Source: Paraglaciecola sp. MB-3u-78 (GTDB lineage: Bacteria; Pseudomonadota; Gammaproteobacteria; Enterobacterales; Alteromonadaceae). Taken from it: a DNA stretch of 64,000 bases. Both the position numbers and the translations under genes were made by a program. The notes below the pieces were generated by a model that searched no databases, was not told the DNA's origin, and saw nothing but the letters and a program-made list of their open reading frames with translations. The stretch is from the NCBI RefSeq assembly GCF_002835935.1, contig NZ_PJCF01000002.1, forward strand, positions 186,001 through 250,000, in the 5' to 3' direction. Positions 9,246-18,500 of the stretch are shown here, piece by piece; positions within the stretch are counted from its first letter, which is position 1; each line of letters starts with the position of its first letter.

Positions 9246-9261
9246 TGGAACAACCTATGCT
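9246..9261 (+). promoter_or_regulatory. Sigma-54-type promoter before the injection-system operon
   Basis: TGGAAC at 9246-9251 and ATGCT at 9257-9261 match the -24/-12 consensus (TGGCAC-N5-TTGCW) in 9 of 11 positions, with the invariant GG and GC separated by exactly 10 bases. Transcription would start near 9272, leaving a leader of about 170 bases before the first structural gene. A 68-codon frame begins with this very element (ATG at 9245) and has no ribosome site, so it is regarded as leader, not gene. Confidence 0.6.
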
Positions 9262-9443
9262 TAGTGCTGAATATAAATTGATTACTAATTGCATATTAAT
9301 TTTTAAATTATTCATAAAACTAACAATAGGAGCGTTCAGGGAAGTGCTTAAGGATATTGGTAGAGCAACATATAGTTCATCGTCTGTATTGGAATGCCGT
9401 CAATCTGCACAGCATTATGTGCCTGTCTGTTTAAGGTGGGATC

Positions 9444-10436
9444 ATGCCTGAACCAGCTTTAAATGATGTAATGGATAACGTGATTAGTACCTTAAGTGGT
9501 TACCTAACGGCTTCTGGAGGTTCCCTGCCCTCGTCCACAGTATCGTTTTTATCCGTAGCGAAAAAGAATCCCGCTATTGGTAATCGTATTGCCACAGATA
9601 CTCGAGCTGGATACCCAATAGCTGCAATTAAGGCTGGGCATTTAGATGCCAATTTACAATTGCAAATTTGGCATACAAACCCAGACACCATTGAAGTTGA
9701 AATGAACGATTTACAGGGTCGAATTTTGGCTGATAAAACTTTATTACACGAGCAAGGTTTTATTAAGCTGAAAAGCGATGGCGGTAATATGTCTGAGCAT
9801 ATTTCAAACTTAAATGCCTGGCGTAAAACATCTCAGTTGAATGTCTTGTACGAATATAGATATCAAGATAACGATGACGCATTGAGCATTATCCATCGCA
9901 TTCCCATCACTAATGATCTCGAACAGAACAATTCTTCCTCTCAGGAATTAAGTACAGTCACAGATGTAATACAACGCTGGGATGACGAAGAAGCATGGTC
10001 ATTGAATATTTCCGCAAATAGCACTCAAACTAACAAGATTTACGGACTGTCAGTACTCGCATACCTACCTGGTGGCTGGAATGGCAATCAGGTTATTTTG
10101 CAAAAAACTAATTTAGATAATCCTAACCCTCCTAATCTATACGCTAATCTAGCGGATTTTATCGAAGCCGTTACCGACCAAAACAGCCCAGATCAAAATG
10201 CGCGAATTTTGTTTGCTTCTGTCACTGATTTTGTTGGTGCTTTAGAGCTCCAGGGTAGCAACTTTGAGCTAGGAGATTGGGATGAAGATAACATCCCTGA
10301 TCAATATCAGGCTTACCAAACTATTTTTGAGAATCCCATACAACTTAACCGAATGAACGATGAATTCAGGGTCAGCTACCAAGCTGCCCCTTTTGATTCA
10401 AAAGCGGTGGTGTATTTACGAGCAAAACTAACTTAA
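9444..10436 (+). CDS. Pvc16-like (DUF4255) cap/terminator protein of the injection system
   Basis: A 330-residue protein. Its N-terminus (NDVMDNVISTLSGYL) matches the start of Pvc16/DUF4255 proteins, which in extracellular contractile injection systems (eCIS) such as Afp/PVC belong to the distal cap or tail-terminator group. The second half, from about residue 150, is not recognised; it contains a Trp-rich stretch and the segment DWDEDNIPDQYQAYQTIFEN. A GGTGGG ribosome site precedes the ATG. It is the first gene of a 17-gene operon running on one strand to 33.1 kb. No signal peptide, as expected for a particle protein assembled in the cytoplasm. The assignment rests on the N-terminal domain and the neighbours. 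Confidence 0.7.
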   Translation: MPEPALNDVMDNVISTLSGYLTASGGSLPSSTVSFLSVAKKNPAIGNRIATDTRAGYPIAAIKAGHLDANLQLQIWHTNPDTIEVEMNDLQGRILADKTLLHEQGFIKLKSDGGNMSEHISNLNAWRKTSQLNVLYEYRYQDNDDALSIIHRIPITNDLEQNNSSSQELSTVTDVIQRWDDEEAWSLNISANSTQTNKIYGLSVLAYLPGGWNGNQVILQKTNLDNPNPPNLYANLADFIEAVTDQNSPDQNARILFASVTDFVGALELQGSNFELGDWDEDNIPDQYQAYQTIFENPIQLNRMNDEFRVSYQAAPFDSKAVVYLRAKLT

Positions 10437-10482
10437 CAATACAACTTGACCACAGGTGTGTGGTTCACGGAGGTAATGATAA

Positions 10483-12141
10483 ATGGCAGAGCAAATACTA
10501 CCCGGCGTATCCATTGAGGTACGACCAGAAGGTTTGATCATCCCTGGCCGAATAAGCATTGGCACAATTGGCATAATTGGCACAGCAAGTCGCGGTATAA
10601 TAGACACGCCTATAAGTGTAGGTAATCTCGCAGACGCTTTTGCCGTTTTCGGTGAATATGACAACTTCACCGATAATCAACCCAACGAACTCACCCTGAC
10701 TCGGGCACTTGAGCAAGCTTTTACTAATGCTGCACAAAATGTGATTGCAATCCGCATTGCTTCTGGAACAGTGGCTAGCGCAGACTCGCTATTAAGTTCC
10801 GCTAGCGGTGATTGTGTTACCTTAAGTGCGGACTCAGCTGGCACTTGGGGCAACGACATTTCAGTTAATGTCAGCGCCGCAGATGATAATAGTTTTATTA
10901 GTAACGAAGTGCATATTGGCCCAGCTCCTATCACCCTAGCCCATCCAGTGGTTGTAGAAAGCGCTAGGAATCGAATTAGTGTATTTCGTGATGCTACTCA
11001 ACAAACCAATCTATTGGTTGTTATTTACGATGGTGGCCCCCCGCCAGTCGCAGGCCAAGTAGAAGTTAACAGAGCAAGTGGAGTGCTCACATTTGTAGCA
11101 GGAGAAGAACCAGCAGCTGCAGATGTGGTAACCGCATCTTTCGTGGTTAGCGCCGCTAGCAGTGTAAAAGTCACGCTAAAACGTGATGGAGCAGAAGAAT
11201 CCTACAATGTAGCCAGTGGTAACGATTTAGTTGCTGATGTGAATGCAAATTCAAGCTTTGTTGTGGCCACCGCAGAAACTAATAGTGCTGAGTTGCCCAG
11301 CGAATTTGCTAGCGCAGACGAATTCCAAGTATTGACTGGAGGTGACAACGGCTCGATTGGCGCTAATTATATCGCTGGCCTAGATTTACTCAACAATAAG
11401 CCAGCTCATGTAATTATTGCTGCGGGACAAACCATTTCAACTATTGGTAGCGCCCTCACAGGCCATTGCAACGCGGCTTCTTCAGACCTAAACAAGCGGG
11501 AAAGAATTGGTGTTGTTGGCAGCGATGCAGGTGCATCTGTGGATGACGTAGCCGGACATCAGCTAAATAGTGACCGTATCATTTATGTGGCACCAGGCAT
11601 ACAAGCCACAGATCGCACTAACAGTGGTCCGGTAACCCTTTCTGGTGGCTATGCTGCTGCTGCAGTAGCAGGTTTGATATCCAGTTTTTCTTCTCACATA
11701 AGCCTTACCAACAAACAACTCACAGTCAACGGATTAGAGCAAAACTATACCAGTTCTCAACTTATTCAACTGATACAAAATCGAGTTTTGGCGTTGGAAA
11801 ACAAATTTGGTTTCCGAGTAGTCAAAGGGATCACCTCATCAACCAATACCGCATGGCACCAAATCACTACCCGGCGCACCGTCGATTTTGCCAAATTTGG
11901 GGTGCGTTCTGCTGCTAACTCTTACATAGGGCTTTTGAACAATGACAGAGTCCGTAGCGCCATGCGCTCAACCATTAACAGTTTCTTAACTGAGATGGTT
12001 GACGCCGAGCAGTTGATCAGTTACGAGCTTGAAGTCTCTGCTACCCGTGACGAAGAGATTAAAGGCATTGCACGGGTCACTTTGGTACTTAGGCCCACCT
12101 TTAGCATCGACTTTATCAAAGTCACAATGTTCCTTGAATAA
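10483..12141 (+). CDS. Contractile tail sheath protein
   Basis: A 552-residue sheath subunit. Sheath subunits polymerise around the tube and contract to drive it through the target envelope. The N-terminus LPGVSIEVRPEG is the typical sheath start (PGV-E). The middle has an inserted beta-rich region with AGTWGNDISVNVSA, a module of phage and eCIS sheaths. The C-terminus (from VVKGITSS to RPTFSIDFIKVTMFLE) is the conserved sheath core that makes the inter-subunit mesh. It follows a clear GGAGG ribosome site. Only one sheath gene is present, as in phages and R-pyocins, whereas Afp/PVC carry two or three. The gene end is followed by a 14-bp tandem repeat. Confidence 0.93.
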   Translation: MAEQILPGVSIEVRPEGLIIPGRISIGTIGIIGTASRGIIDTPISVGNLADAFAVFGEYDNFTDNQPNELTLTRALEQAFTNAAQNVIAIRIASGTVASADSLLSSASGDCVTLSADSAGTWGNDISVNVSAADDNSFISNEVHIGPAPITLAHPVVVESARNRISVFRDATQQTNLLVVIYDGGPPPVAGQVEVNRASGVLTFVAGEEPAAADVVTASFVVSAASSVKVTLKRDGAEESYNVASGNDLVADVNANSSFVVATAETNSAELPSEFASADEFQVLTGGDNGSIGANYIAGLDLLNNKPAHVIIAAGQTISTIGSALTGHCNAASSDLNKRERIGVVGSDAGASVDDVAGHQLNSDRIIYVAPGIQATDRTNSGPVTLSGGYAAAAVAGLISSFSSHISLTNKQLTVNGLEQNYTSSQLIQLIQNRVLALENKFGFRVVKGITSSTNTAWHQITTRRTVDFAKFGVRSAANSYIGLLNNDRVRSAMRSTINSFLTEMVDAEQLISYELEVSATRDEEIKGIARVTLVLRPTFSIDFIKVTMFLE

Positions 12142-12190
12142 AGGTTTCTTGAATAAGGTTCCTCGAATAAGGTTCCTCGAATAGGAGTTT
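12132..12190. repeat. Four tandem 14-bp units over the sheath gene stop
   Basis: About four copies of a unit like CCTYGAATAAGGTT begin inside the last sheath codons and run across the stop codon. Each copy repeats the GAATAA end of the gene; because 14 is not a multiple of three, the extra stops fall in different frames. The last unit, GAATAGGAG, supplies the ribosome site for the tube gene. Similar stop-spanning repeats of other sequence occur at 14446 and 21889 in the same operon. Confidence 0.85.
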
Positions 12191-12196
12191 CAAAAA

Positions 12197-12739
12197 ATGC
12201 CAATTTCTAATGTATTAACTGGCGCCCATGGCAGCTTAACCATTGCGCCTTTGGACACACTGCCGGGACAAGATGCCGAGCGTATTGCGGCAACGTACGA
12301 AATTCAACAAGCAGTGGGTCGAGTAACAGGCATTTGCCTGCGGATCAACACCGATTTGGAGGAGTTCCACGAGATAGGTTTTCGTCATGTTACTTCCTTG
12401 CACGAAGGTAATATCCATATAAGCGGCACGATTGACCGGGCCTACATTAACGGTGCCTTGCTTGCTTTATTAATGGGTCGAAAAGCGTTTAATGAAGAGG
12501 CAAAAAGTCAGCGCATATTTCAACCGGAATTTAACTTAACTATACAAATGGTAGATACCTCAGTCGCCGGACAGGCGGAGCTGGTGGTAAACGGCGTCAA
12601 ACTAGAAAACTGGAGCTACAGCATGCCAGAAGACGACTTCATCATGGAGCAGGTTAGCTTTAAAGCGAAAAGTATTGATATCCGTGACTCTGAAAGTTCA
12701 GTTCCTGCTGTACCTGAGTTTGTAGCCATAGACGCTTAA
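12197..12739 (+). CDS. Inner tube protein of the contractile system
   Basis: A 180-residue protein directly behind the sheath gene, the standard place and size for the tube subunit whose hexameric rings stack inside the sheath. The sequence is beta-rich. It includes GSLTIAPL near the start, and the C-terminal part LVVNGVKLENWSYSMPEDDF followed by EQVSFKAKSIDI is typical of phage tube proteins of the gp19/Mu-tube fold. An AGGAG ribosome site lies nine bases before the ATG, in the last unit of the upstream repeat. There is a single tube gene (Afp/PVC have two). Fold assigned by position and general pattern, not by a strict motif. Confidence 0.85.
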   Translation: MPISNVLTGAHGSLTIAPLDTLPGQDAERIAATYEIQQAVGRVTGICLRINTDLEEFHEIGFRHVTSLHEGNIHISGTIDRAYINGALLALLMGRKAFNEEAKSQRIFQPEFNLTIQMVDTSVAGQAELVVNGVKLENWSYSMPEDDFIMEQVSFKAKSIDIRDSESSVPAVPEFVAIDA

Positions 12740-12748
12740 GGAGATGTC

Positions 12749-13210
12749 ATGCATTTAACCAGTGACGACTTACTGGCTGGCAGCAGTTTACAGCACGATA
12801 TTGTGATCCCAGCTGATTTGATCAACACCTCAGATGAAGAAGCAAAAGTAACGCTTCAACCTCTAACGGTGCGGGATTTACAGTTGATTGCTAAAGCGGC
12901 TAATCAAGACGAAAACTTGTCAGCTTCGTTAATGATCCAGCGTGCACTACTTACGCCAAAAATGGAGCTAGAGCAAATAAGCAAACTACCTGCAGGTCTT
13001 GCAAAGTTTTTAATCGAGCAGATCAATCGGGTAAGTGGTATCAGTGCTTCACGCAATGCCTTAGAGGAAATGGTGCAAGCACCTTTGGCCAAAGCGTGTT
13101 TTATTTTGGCCAAAGAATTTGGCTGGACACCTGAAGAAGTCAGCGCCATGACCATAGGCCAAATTCTGATGTTTTTGCAGATGAGCAATCAAGCTGAGCA
13201 ATTGGCATGA
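12749..13210 (+). CDS. Tail assembly chaperone-like protein
   Basis: A 153-residue, mostly helical acidic protein in the slot between tube and hub genes where Mu- and P2-like phages keep the tail assembly chaperone (gpE/gp41 type). The beginning VTLQPLTVRDLQLIAKAA resembles the L-R-x-L-x-x-x-D-L pattern of these proteins. It would keep a tape-measure or tail protein soluble until assembly. AAGGAG lies six bases before the ATG. Its last codons overlap the next gene by ATGA, so the two are translationally coupled. A -1 frameshift fusion as in lambda G/GT was checked and does not fit, because a stop lies in the shifted frame at 13195. Confidence 0.6.
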   Translation: MHLTSDDLLAGSSLQHDIVIPADLINTSDEEAKVTLQPLTVRDLQLIAKAANQDENLSASLMIQRALLTPKMELEQISKLPAGLAKFLIEQINRVSGISASRNALEEMVQAPLAKACFILAKEFGWTPEEVSAMTIGQILMFLQMSNQAEQLA

Positions 13211-14451
13211 TCTCATCTGTCGAATTGCTCCATTCACAAAAACAAATGTCGCAGGTAATGTTTTGTGCTACCTCCCCCCAATGCTGGCAAAGAGCAATGT
13301 CACAAACATTAAAATCCAGCTATTCAGTGCTGTACGGCTATCAATGGCTCAAAGATATCAAGGTTGAGTCACAATTAAATCATGAGCCCTTATTGGGAAA
13401 ATATTTAAGCGAGATATTGGATGTCAGTGTAGATGATCTAATACAAGAGGCAGGCAAAGCAAACTTGCAAAGAAAACCCGCACCATCGGCAACTGAGACC
13501 GTCCAGACAAAAATAAACCCTCATCAAACTTGGGCAAATGCCTCGAAAAAACATGCAAGTGATACCACCACTAAAAGTGCAACAAAGTCTGCTAAGTTCA
13601 GTGAAATATCCCAGTCAAAAGCAGATCGTCAACTGCATCAGGTGATGTTGCAACAAAAAGCGGCAAAAGTGACATCCTTGCGTGATTGGATGCAAAAAAG
13701 TGCCGCCTCAGAGAAAGTTATTAGCCCAGCATTGGTAAACAAATCCCCCCATAAAAATCAGAAAAAGCTTAGGCAAGTTGTTAAGGGAAAAACATCAAAC
13801 TCATCTAAGAACTTAACTGCCCTAGCCTGCAATTCATCAAAATGGCAGCAACAAATAAATAGTAATATTCAAAGAATCATCAACCAAGTACTAACCAACA
13901 ATGTGTCTTTGTCCAGTAGACAAAAACAACAACTGAAACAAAATGTGGCCATTCAAAACGAGACCAACACTTTACCCTTGTGGCAACAAAAAATAGCCAC
14001 AGGCAATCATAAGGTGCAAGCGTCTCTCGAAACCTTGCAATACCCATTGCTCAAAAATGAACAACTGGTGAAACACAGCGATAAAAGTAATAAAACGGCA
14101 ACAGCTTTTGTCGAGCAACTAGCTAAATCAAATAGACAAAGAAGCGCCAGATCTCAAGACAACCCGGCTCCTCAATTAAAACAAACAGTGAAGCCAGCTT
14201 TATCTTTAAAAACCAGTGATGCCAAGCCGACGACACTTGTCCGTCCTGAGGTAGAAATGGCTAAACCTGAGTTTCCTCCGGTCAGCAAAATGATCAACCA
14301 ACAACTGCAAGTTTCAGGTAAGCGCACAGCCCTAATGCGTGAAAGCCAATTGCTCACACAGCATGAACATGACTTGGATGACGAAAAACTTGCCGAAGCA
14401 TTAAAACGTATTATCGATCAACAGGCCAGGAGGCATGGGATCAATGTTTGA
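13207..14451 (+). CDS. Lys/Gln-rich protein of unknown function in the CIS operon
   Basis: A 414-residue protein I do not recognise. The first 80 residues look folded (GYQWLKDIKVESQLNHEPLL and following), residues about 85-380 are low-complexity, rich in Lys, Gln, Ser, Thr and Asn and probably disordered or extended, and the end DEKLAEALKRIIDQQARRHG is a helical tail. It starts inside the end of the chaperone gene (ATGA overlap), so expression is coupled. In phages this position belongs to the tape-measure protein, which fixes tail length; the polar composition and lack of hydrophobic segments argue against a classical one. A scaffold or cargo-handling role is also possible. The stop codon sits inside a 12-bp tandem repeat. 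Confidence 0.6.
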   Translation: MISSVELLHSQKQMSQVMFCATSPQCWQRAMSQTLKSSYSVLYGYQWLKDIKVESQLNHEPLLGKYLSEILDVSVDDLIQEAGKANLQRKPAPSATETVQTKINPHQTWANASKKHASDTTTKSATKSAKFSEISQSKADRQLHQVMLQQKAAKVTSLRDWMQKSAASEKVISPALVNKSPHKNQKKLRQVVKGKTSNSSKNLTALACNSSKWQQQINSNIQRIINQVLTNNVSLSSRQKQQLKQNVAIQNETNTLPLWQQKIATGNHKVQASLETLQYPLLKNEQLVKHSDKSNKTATAFVEQLAKSNRQRSARSQDNPAPQLKQTVKPALSLKTSDAKPTTLVRPEVEMAKPEFPPVSKMINQQLQVSGKRTALMRESQLLTQHEHDLDDEKLAEALKRIIDQQARRHGINV

Positions 14452-14477
14452 TATAGCGTTTGATATAGCGTTTGATA
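14446..14477. repeat. 12-bp tandem repeat over a gene end
   Basis: Two full copies and a partial third of GTTTGATATAGC. The first copy contains the TGA stop of the 414-residue protein. It separates that gene from the next one, whose ribosome site lies just after it. This is the second of three stop-spanning tandem repeats in the operon. Confidence 0.85.
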
Positions 14478-14499
14478 AAAAACAGGAAAAGGCGAGCCT

Positions 14500-15054
14500 A
14501 TGAAACCCATGTTAGATGACTTAGCCCTGCCTCAAGTGCAAGTGGTGCGGAGCTATGACAAGCGGATGTTAGCCGAACATCGAGCGACTAACATGGATGG
14601 AAGTTTTTTACAGAACATGGGCAGAAAACCATCTTGTTTAATGTTGGCAGGCATTGCCTCAGGTGATGATGCACTTGGCTTTATTGAACAACTCGATGAC
14701 AAATTTAATGCTGGTGAGCCAGTCACCTTTATCACTGACATTATTGCTGATGCCGATATTGAACAGATGTTAATAGACGATTTTAAGCTAGAAGAACTAG
14801 CTGGTAAACCCAATCGTTTTGCCTATGTACTGACACTACGTGAGCACATTGAACCATTAGAACCAGAAGACGTTTCAGCACTTAACAGCGACATTTTAGA
14901 CGATGCAAACAGCCTACTTGAAGACTTAGTAGCCGGCTTAGATTTGGGCCTGTCATTTCCAACTGGCTTAGAGCAGTTTCTTGAGCCTCTTGGCAGCCTT
15001 CTCGGCCGACTACGTGCATTCAACCAAAGTGTTAATCAATCAAACATCCCATAG
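14500..15054 (+). CDS. Baseplate/hub-proximal protein, DNA-circularisation-N-like domain
   Basis: A 184-residue protein. Residues 1-125 share a pattern with the N-terminus of the 1222-residue protein two genes on: both start KPML-D-x-x-L/Q-x-Q-V, have a Gly-Arg followed by a beta strand, then E-P-x-x-F-x-(S/T)-D-I-I-x-x-x-D-I, and AGKPNRF-x-Y-x-x-T-L-R-E. This resembles the N-terminal domain of Mu gpN-type (DNA circularisation) proteins, which sit at the junction of tube and baseplate. The C-terminal 50 residues are helical and leucine-rich and differ from the paralogue. No signal peptide. The two genes are probably an old duplication, one of which gained extra domains. Confidence 0.65.
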   Translation: MKPMLDDLALPQVQVVRSYDKRMLAEHRATNMDGSFLQNMGRKPSCLMLAGIASGDDALGFIEQLDDKFNAGEPVTFITDIIADADIEQMLIDDFKLEELAGKPNRFAYVLTLREHIEPLEPEDVSALNSDILDDANSLLEDLVAGLDLGLSFPTGLEQFLEPLGSLLGRLRAFNQSVNQSNIP

Positions 15055-15072
15055 TTTAAGAGGAATGAAACC

Positions 15073-15492
15073 ATGGCAGATACAAACTTATTCGAGGAAT
15101 TAAAAGACGTATTACAGGATTTCAAAGACTTTTTGGATGAAAACATTAGTGTTATCCAACCTGCAATGGTGGCATTAAAAGCAATCATTCCGGATCAAAT
15201 TAATGACCTGTTGAGCAAGTTAATTGATTTAATTAACAAATTAAAGGCAGAAATTGAAAACCTCGATGTCAGCACTATTCCAGGGTTAGCCGAAGCGTCA
15301 GAATTTACCGAAAAAATTAAGGCGTTTCTAGAAGCAGCAAAAAATTTACTGCCTGAGAGCAGTGACGAAATCAATGATGTACTGTCGGTAGCTGACGTAG
15401 TAACAAGCTTGCCCTCACTTGATGAAATCAAGACTGAAATCATCGCATTGTTAGACGCCATAATTGGGCATTTGAATACGCTTAATTCTTAG
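15073..15492 (+). CDS. Small amphipathic helical protein of the CIS operon
   Basis: A 139-residue protein, almost wholly helical by eye, with heptad-like runs of Ile and Leu (DQINDLLSKLIDLINKLKAE). No Cys, no Trp, very acidic. It lies between the two paralogous hub-proximal proteins and has an AAGAGG ribosome site. I do not recognise a family. Its shape suits a short coiled-coil or membrane-active helix bundle, for instance a small tape-measure-like filler inside the tube or a chaperone for the large neighbour. Function unknown. Confidence 0.6.
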   Translation: MADTNLFEELKDVLQDFKDFLDENISVIQPAMVALKAIIPDQINDLLSKLIDLINKLKAEIENLDVSTIPGLAEASEFTEKIKAFLEAAKNLLPESSDEINDVLSVADVVTSLPSLDEIKTEIIALLDAIIGHLNTLNS

Positions 15493-15508
15493 TAAGGACA
15501 CGAGCATC

Positions 15509-18500
15509 ATGGAGCGTATCAAACCCATGCTTGGCGATATTGAGTTACAGCAAGTACAGCAACTCAACATAGATGCCGATCAGATGTTAACTGAGCATGA
15601 AATACCGGCTTTGGAAGGTAACTTCTATCAACCAGAAGGACGTCGCGGCACCTTAATCAAAGTGTCAGGGGTGTTGTCGGGCGTGAGTGTTGAAGAAGAT
15701 AATGTGGAAAATCCTGCAACCGGTTTAAAAGCGCTACGTGAAAAATTTAAAGCGGCTGAACCCTTATCTTTTGTCTCGGATATTATAAGTGCTACCGACA
15801 TCGATGAAGTCCTAATCGAAGATATGGAAGTCACCGAAATTGCCGGTAAACCTAACCGTTTTGAATACTCATTTACTTTACGTGAATTCACTGCTGCCCC
15901 CTCCAATCCGACTGAACCTCCAGAGATTATCCCTCCAGTAATCACAGAAACCGCAACCTTAATTGTTGAAGTAATAGTAATTGGCAACAGTGCTTTTGAT
16001 TTTAGCCGTGTGTCGGTCACAATAAGAGGCTCGCAAAGTGACGGTACAGATTTATTTCGTACCTTAACCAACCGCAATAACAATATTTGGACTGAAGAGG
16101 ATTTCCCACCAGGTCAATATACTTGTGATGCAGTGGTACTTGATACGCCACAAATGACAGGTAACGTGCCAGCCGAAGTACGTGCCGGAGAAACCACTAG
16201 CGTTAGCATAGAGTTACGTAGTGACGTCAAAATCGCACAAACCTTTATGATCCATTACCGCTTTGACAGCGCTTTTGTTGAACCTTGTATGCTCGATGTA
16301 CTTCAACAAGTCAGCGATTTTTCTCGGGCTAATTCTGATCTTAAATTGGTGATTTTAGGGCACACCGATCTGGCAGGTTCAACCAGTTACAATCAAGCGC
16401 TGTCAGAGCGCCGAGCACGCAGTGCATTTTCAGTACTTAGATTTGCCGACGACAACCAAGCAGCCATAGACGAGTGGGATCAAATCCGCCGCACTAGAGT
16501 GTCTGGCGCCAGCTTGGGAGATAGTTGGGGCGCACGTGAATATCAACAAATGTTGCAAGAGTTAGGATTTTACACCGGCACTATCAATGGTAACCATGAC
16601 TCGGCAACTGATAGTGCGGTAAGAGAATTTCAGCGTCAACACGGCTTAAATGACGATGGGGATGTAGGTGACTCAACTTGGCCTATGTTAATTCAAGAAT
16701 ATTTACATTTAAAAAACCTGTCTATAGCGGATAGTCAATTTTTACCTAACTGTTCTGGTGAATTACTAAAATGGCTAGGCTGCAGTGAACTCGATCCCGT
16801 AAAAGACATAACTTTCGCTTGGCGTCCTAACCGGCGTACTGAATTTCTTTTTATTAACGATGATTCGTTACCTAGCGACGTTGTGCAACCAGATACATTT
16901 AATAAACCCTCTGCTGGCGCCGTGAATAGTGCTTGGTGTTTAAATGATAGCGGCGTTTCTAGCCGTTGCTGCTTTGTTAAGCCTCATGTGGGTGCTGGCA
17001 AAGAGTCATGTGCTGCGACTCGCGACCCTTGGCCTCGAGAAGCCGCTGAGCCTGCGCCTGTTTTTGTGGTGCGCGGTTCAATTAAGTTTGAAGACGGCAC
17101 ACCTTTTGTTGGTCAATACACACTTATCGCCCCAGATGGAGAGTTTATGGATGGCGAAGTGCCTAAAACATCAGGCAGCTTACGCGCCGGCACTGGGATC
17201 AAGGCCACGACTAAAGCTGATGGCAGTTTTGAATACCCCGATGCAGATAAACACAAACGGCCAGGTATTTTCACATTAGAAGTCACAGGCGAAGTAGTTG
17301 TCCGGGGCACTGATCAACCTATTGAAGAGGCAAAAGGTCCCTTTGCCTGTAAAAGACTGGCCTCAGACCAAGATAGTTTTAATGTGGTTATTGTACCTGC
17401 GCTACTTGCCAATATTACACCGAGCATTACAGCTCCGCCAACCATAGTAGTTAAACGCCCGCACACCAGTCCGCAACGCCAACCCCTAGTGCTGAGTGTT
17501 AATCAAACATTTACTGGGACAGGGATATTTACTCGTTCACCTGATGACAAAGTATTGTTTTTTACCGCAGCAACGGGCGGCACAGCCTTGCAATTTGATG
17601 GTAACGACAACCTATTTACTGATGCCCAGTTACTAGCAGGAGTAACACTTTTTAGCGAAGGTGGCCCAAATCCCAGTGCTATATTAAGCGACATCACTTT
17701 GAGCCTACAAATAGTCGTATCTGGCCAAAATGGTCGTTCCACATCTGAGCAAATGACCTCAGTGTTGCTCACTTTGGACATAAGCAGCAGTCAGACAAAT
17801 GCGGCTGATGAGGTATTAATATTAAGTGACACCGACAAAATAGCGCCGGGTAGAATGTTACAAGTTCAAAATTCCTCAGCACAGGCGACTCGTGCCATGC
17901 TTATCTTGCGCAGAGCATTGCCCGAAACCTTCACAGGCTCTTTATCTGTGCAAGCCATCAGTAACAAAGTGCAATTATTTAGTGCCGCAGAAGAAGTCGC
18001 CACTGCCACACAAACACCTTTGAATTTGCCGCAATTAGTGGCTAATCAAGCTATATCTCAAGTAGTAGGTACACCCGCCACCCCCAATCATGTGGGCACT
18101 ATTTTTTGGGCAGAGGCCCGTGCGCCTAGTGATAACAGCCTAGATACAGGCTTTCAATTGGGTATAGATGGGCTGGAACAAGACGGCGATCGTGTGATGA
18201 TCACCGCAGCTGAGGTAATGATCAGCAATAATGTTGCACCATTTAACACCTCACAAACCAGAGTACAAATAGAAGGCGTATTAAATCGCCTTCGCAGCAG
18301 CTTCGACATTAGTGATTTATTTGGCACTCAAAACAATTCATTATTTAGAGCAAGAGTGACCATTGCTGGCATTACAGCAAACAGTATACAAGTGACACTC
18401 AATAGCGAGACGCAAGCAGGTGATACTCTTGAAAGCCTGTCAATAACACTAAATCGCACCTCGGGGAATGTATTTGTTTCGGCAACACCTATTATGGCGA

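Noticed and set aside
9245-9451. 68-codon frame just before the Pvc16-like gene
   Set aside because: Its first codons are the -24/-12 promoter element itself, there is no ribosome site, and it overlaps the next gene start. Best seen as leader sequence.
13195-13210. Programmed -1 frameshift joining the tail chaperone to the next gene, as in lambda G/GT
   Set aside because: A TGA at 13195-13197 in the -1 frame leaves only the last few codons, and these hold no slippery heptamer. ATGA overlap coupling explains the arrangement.
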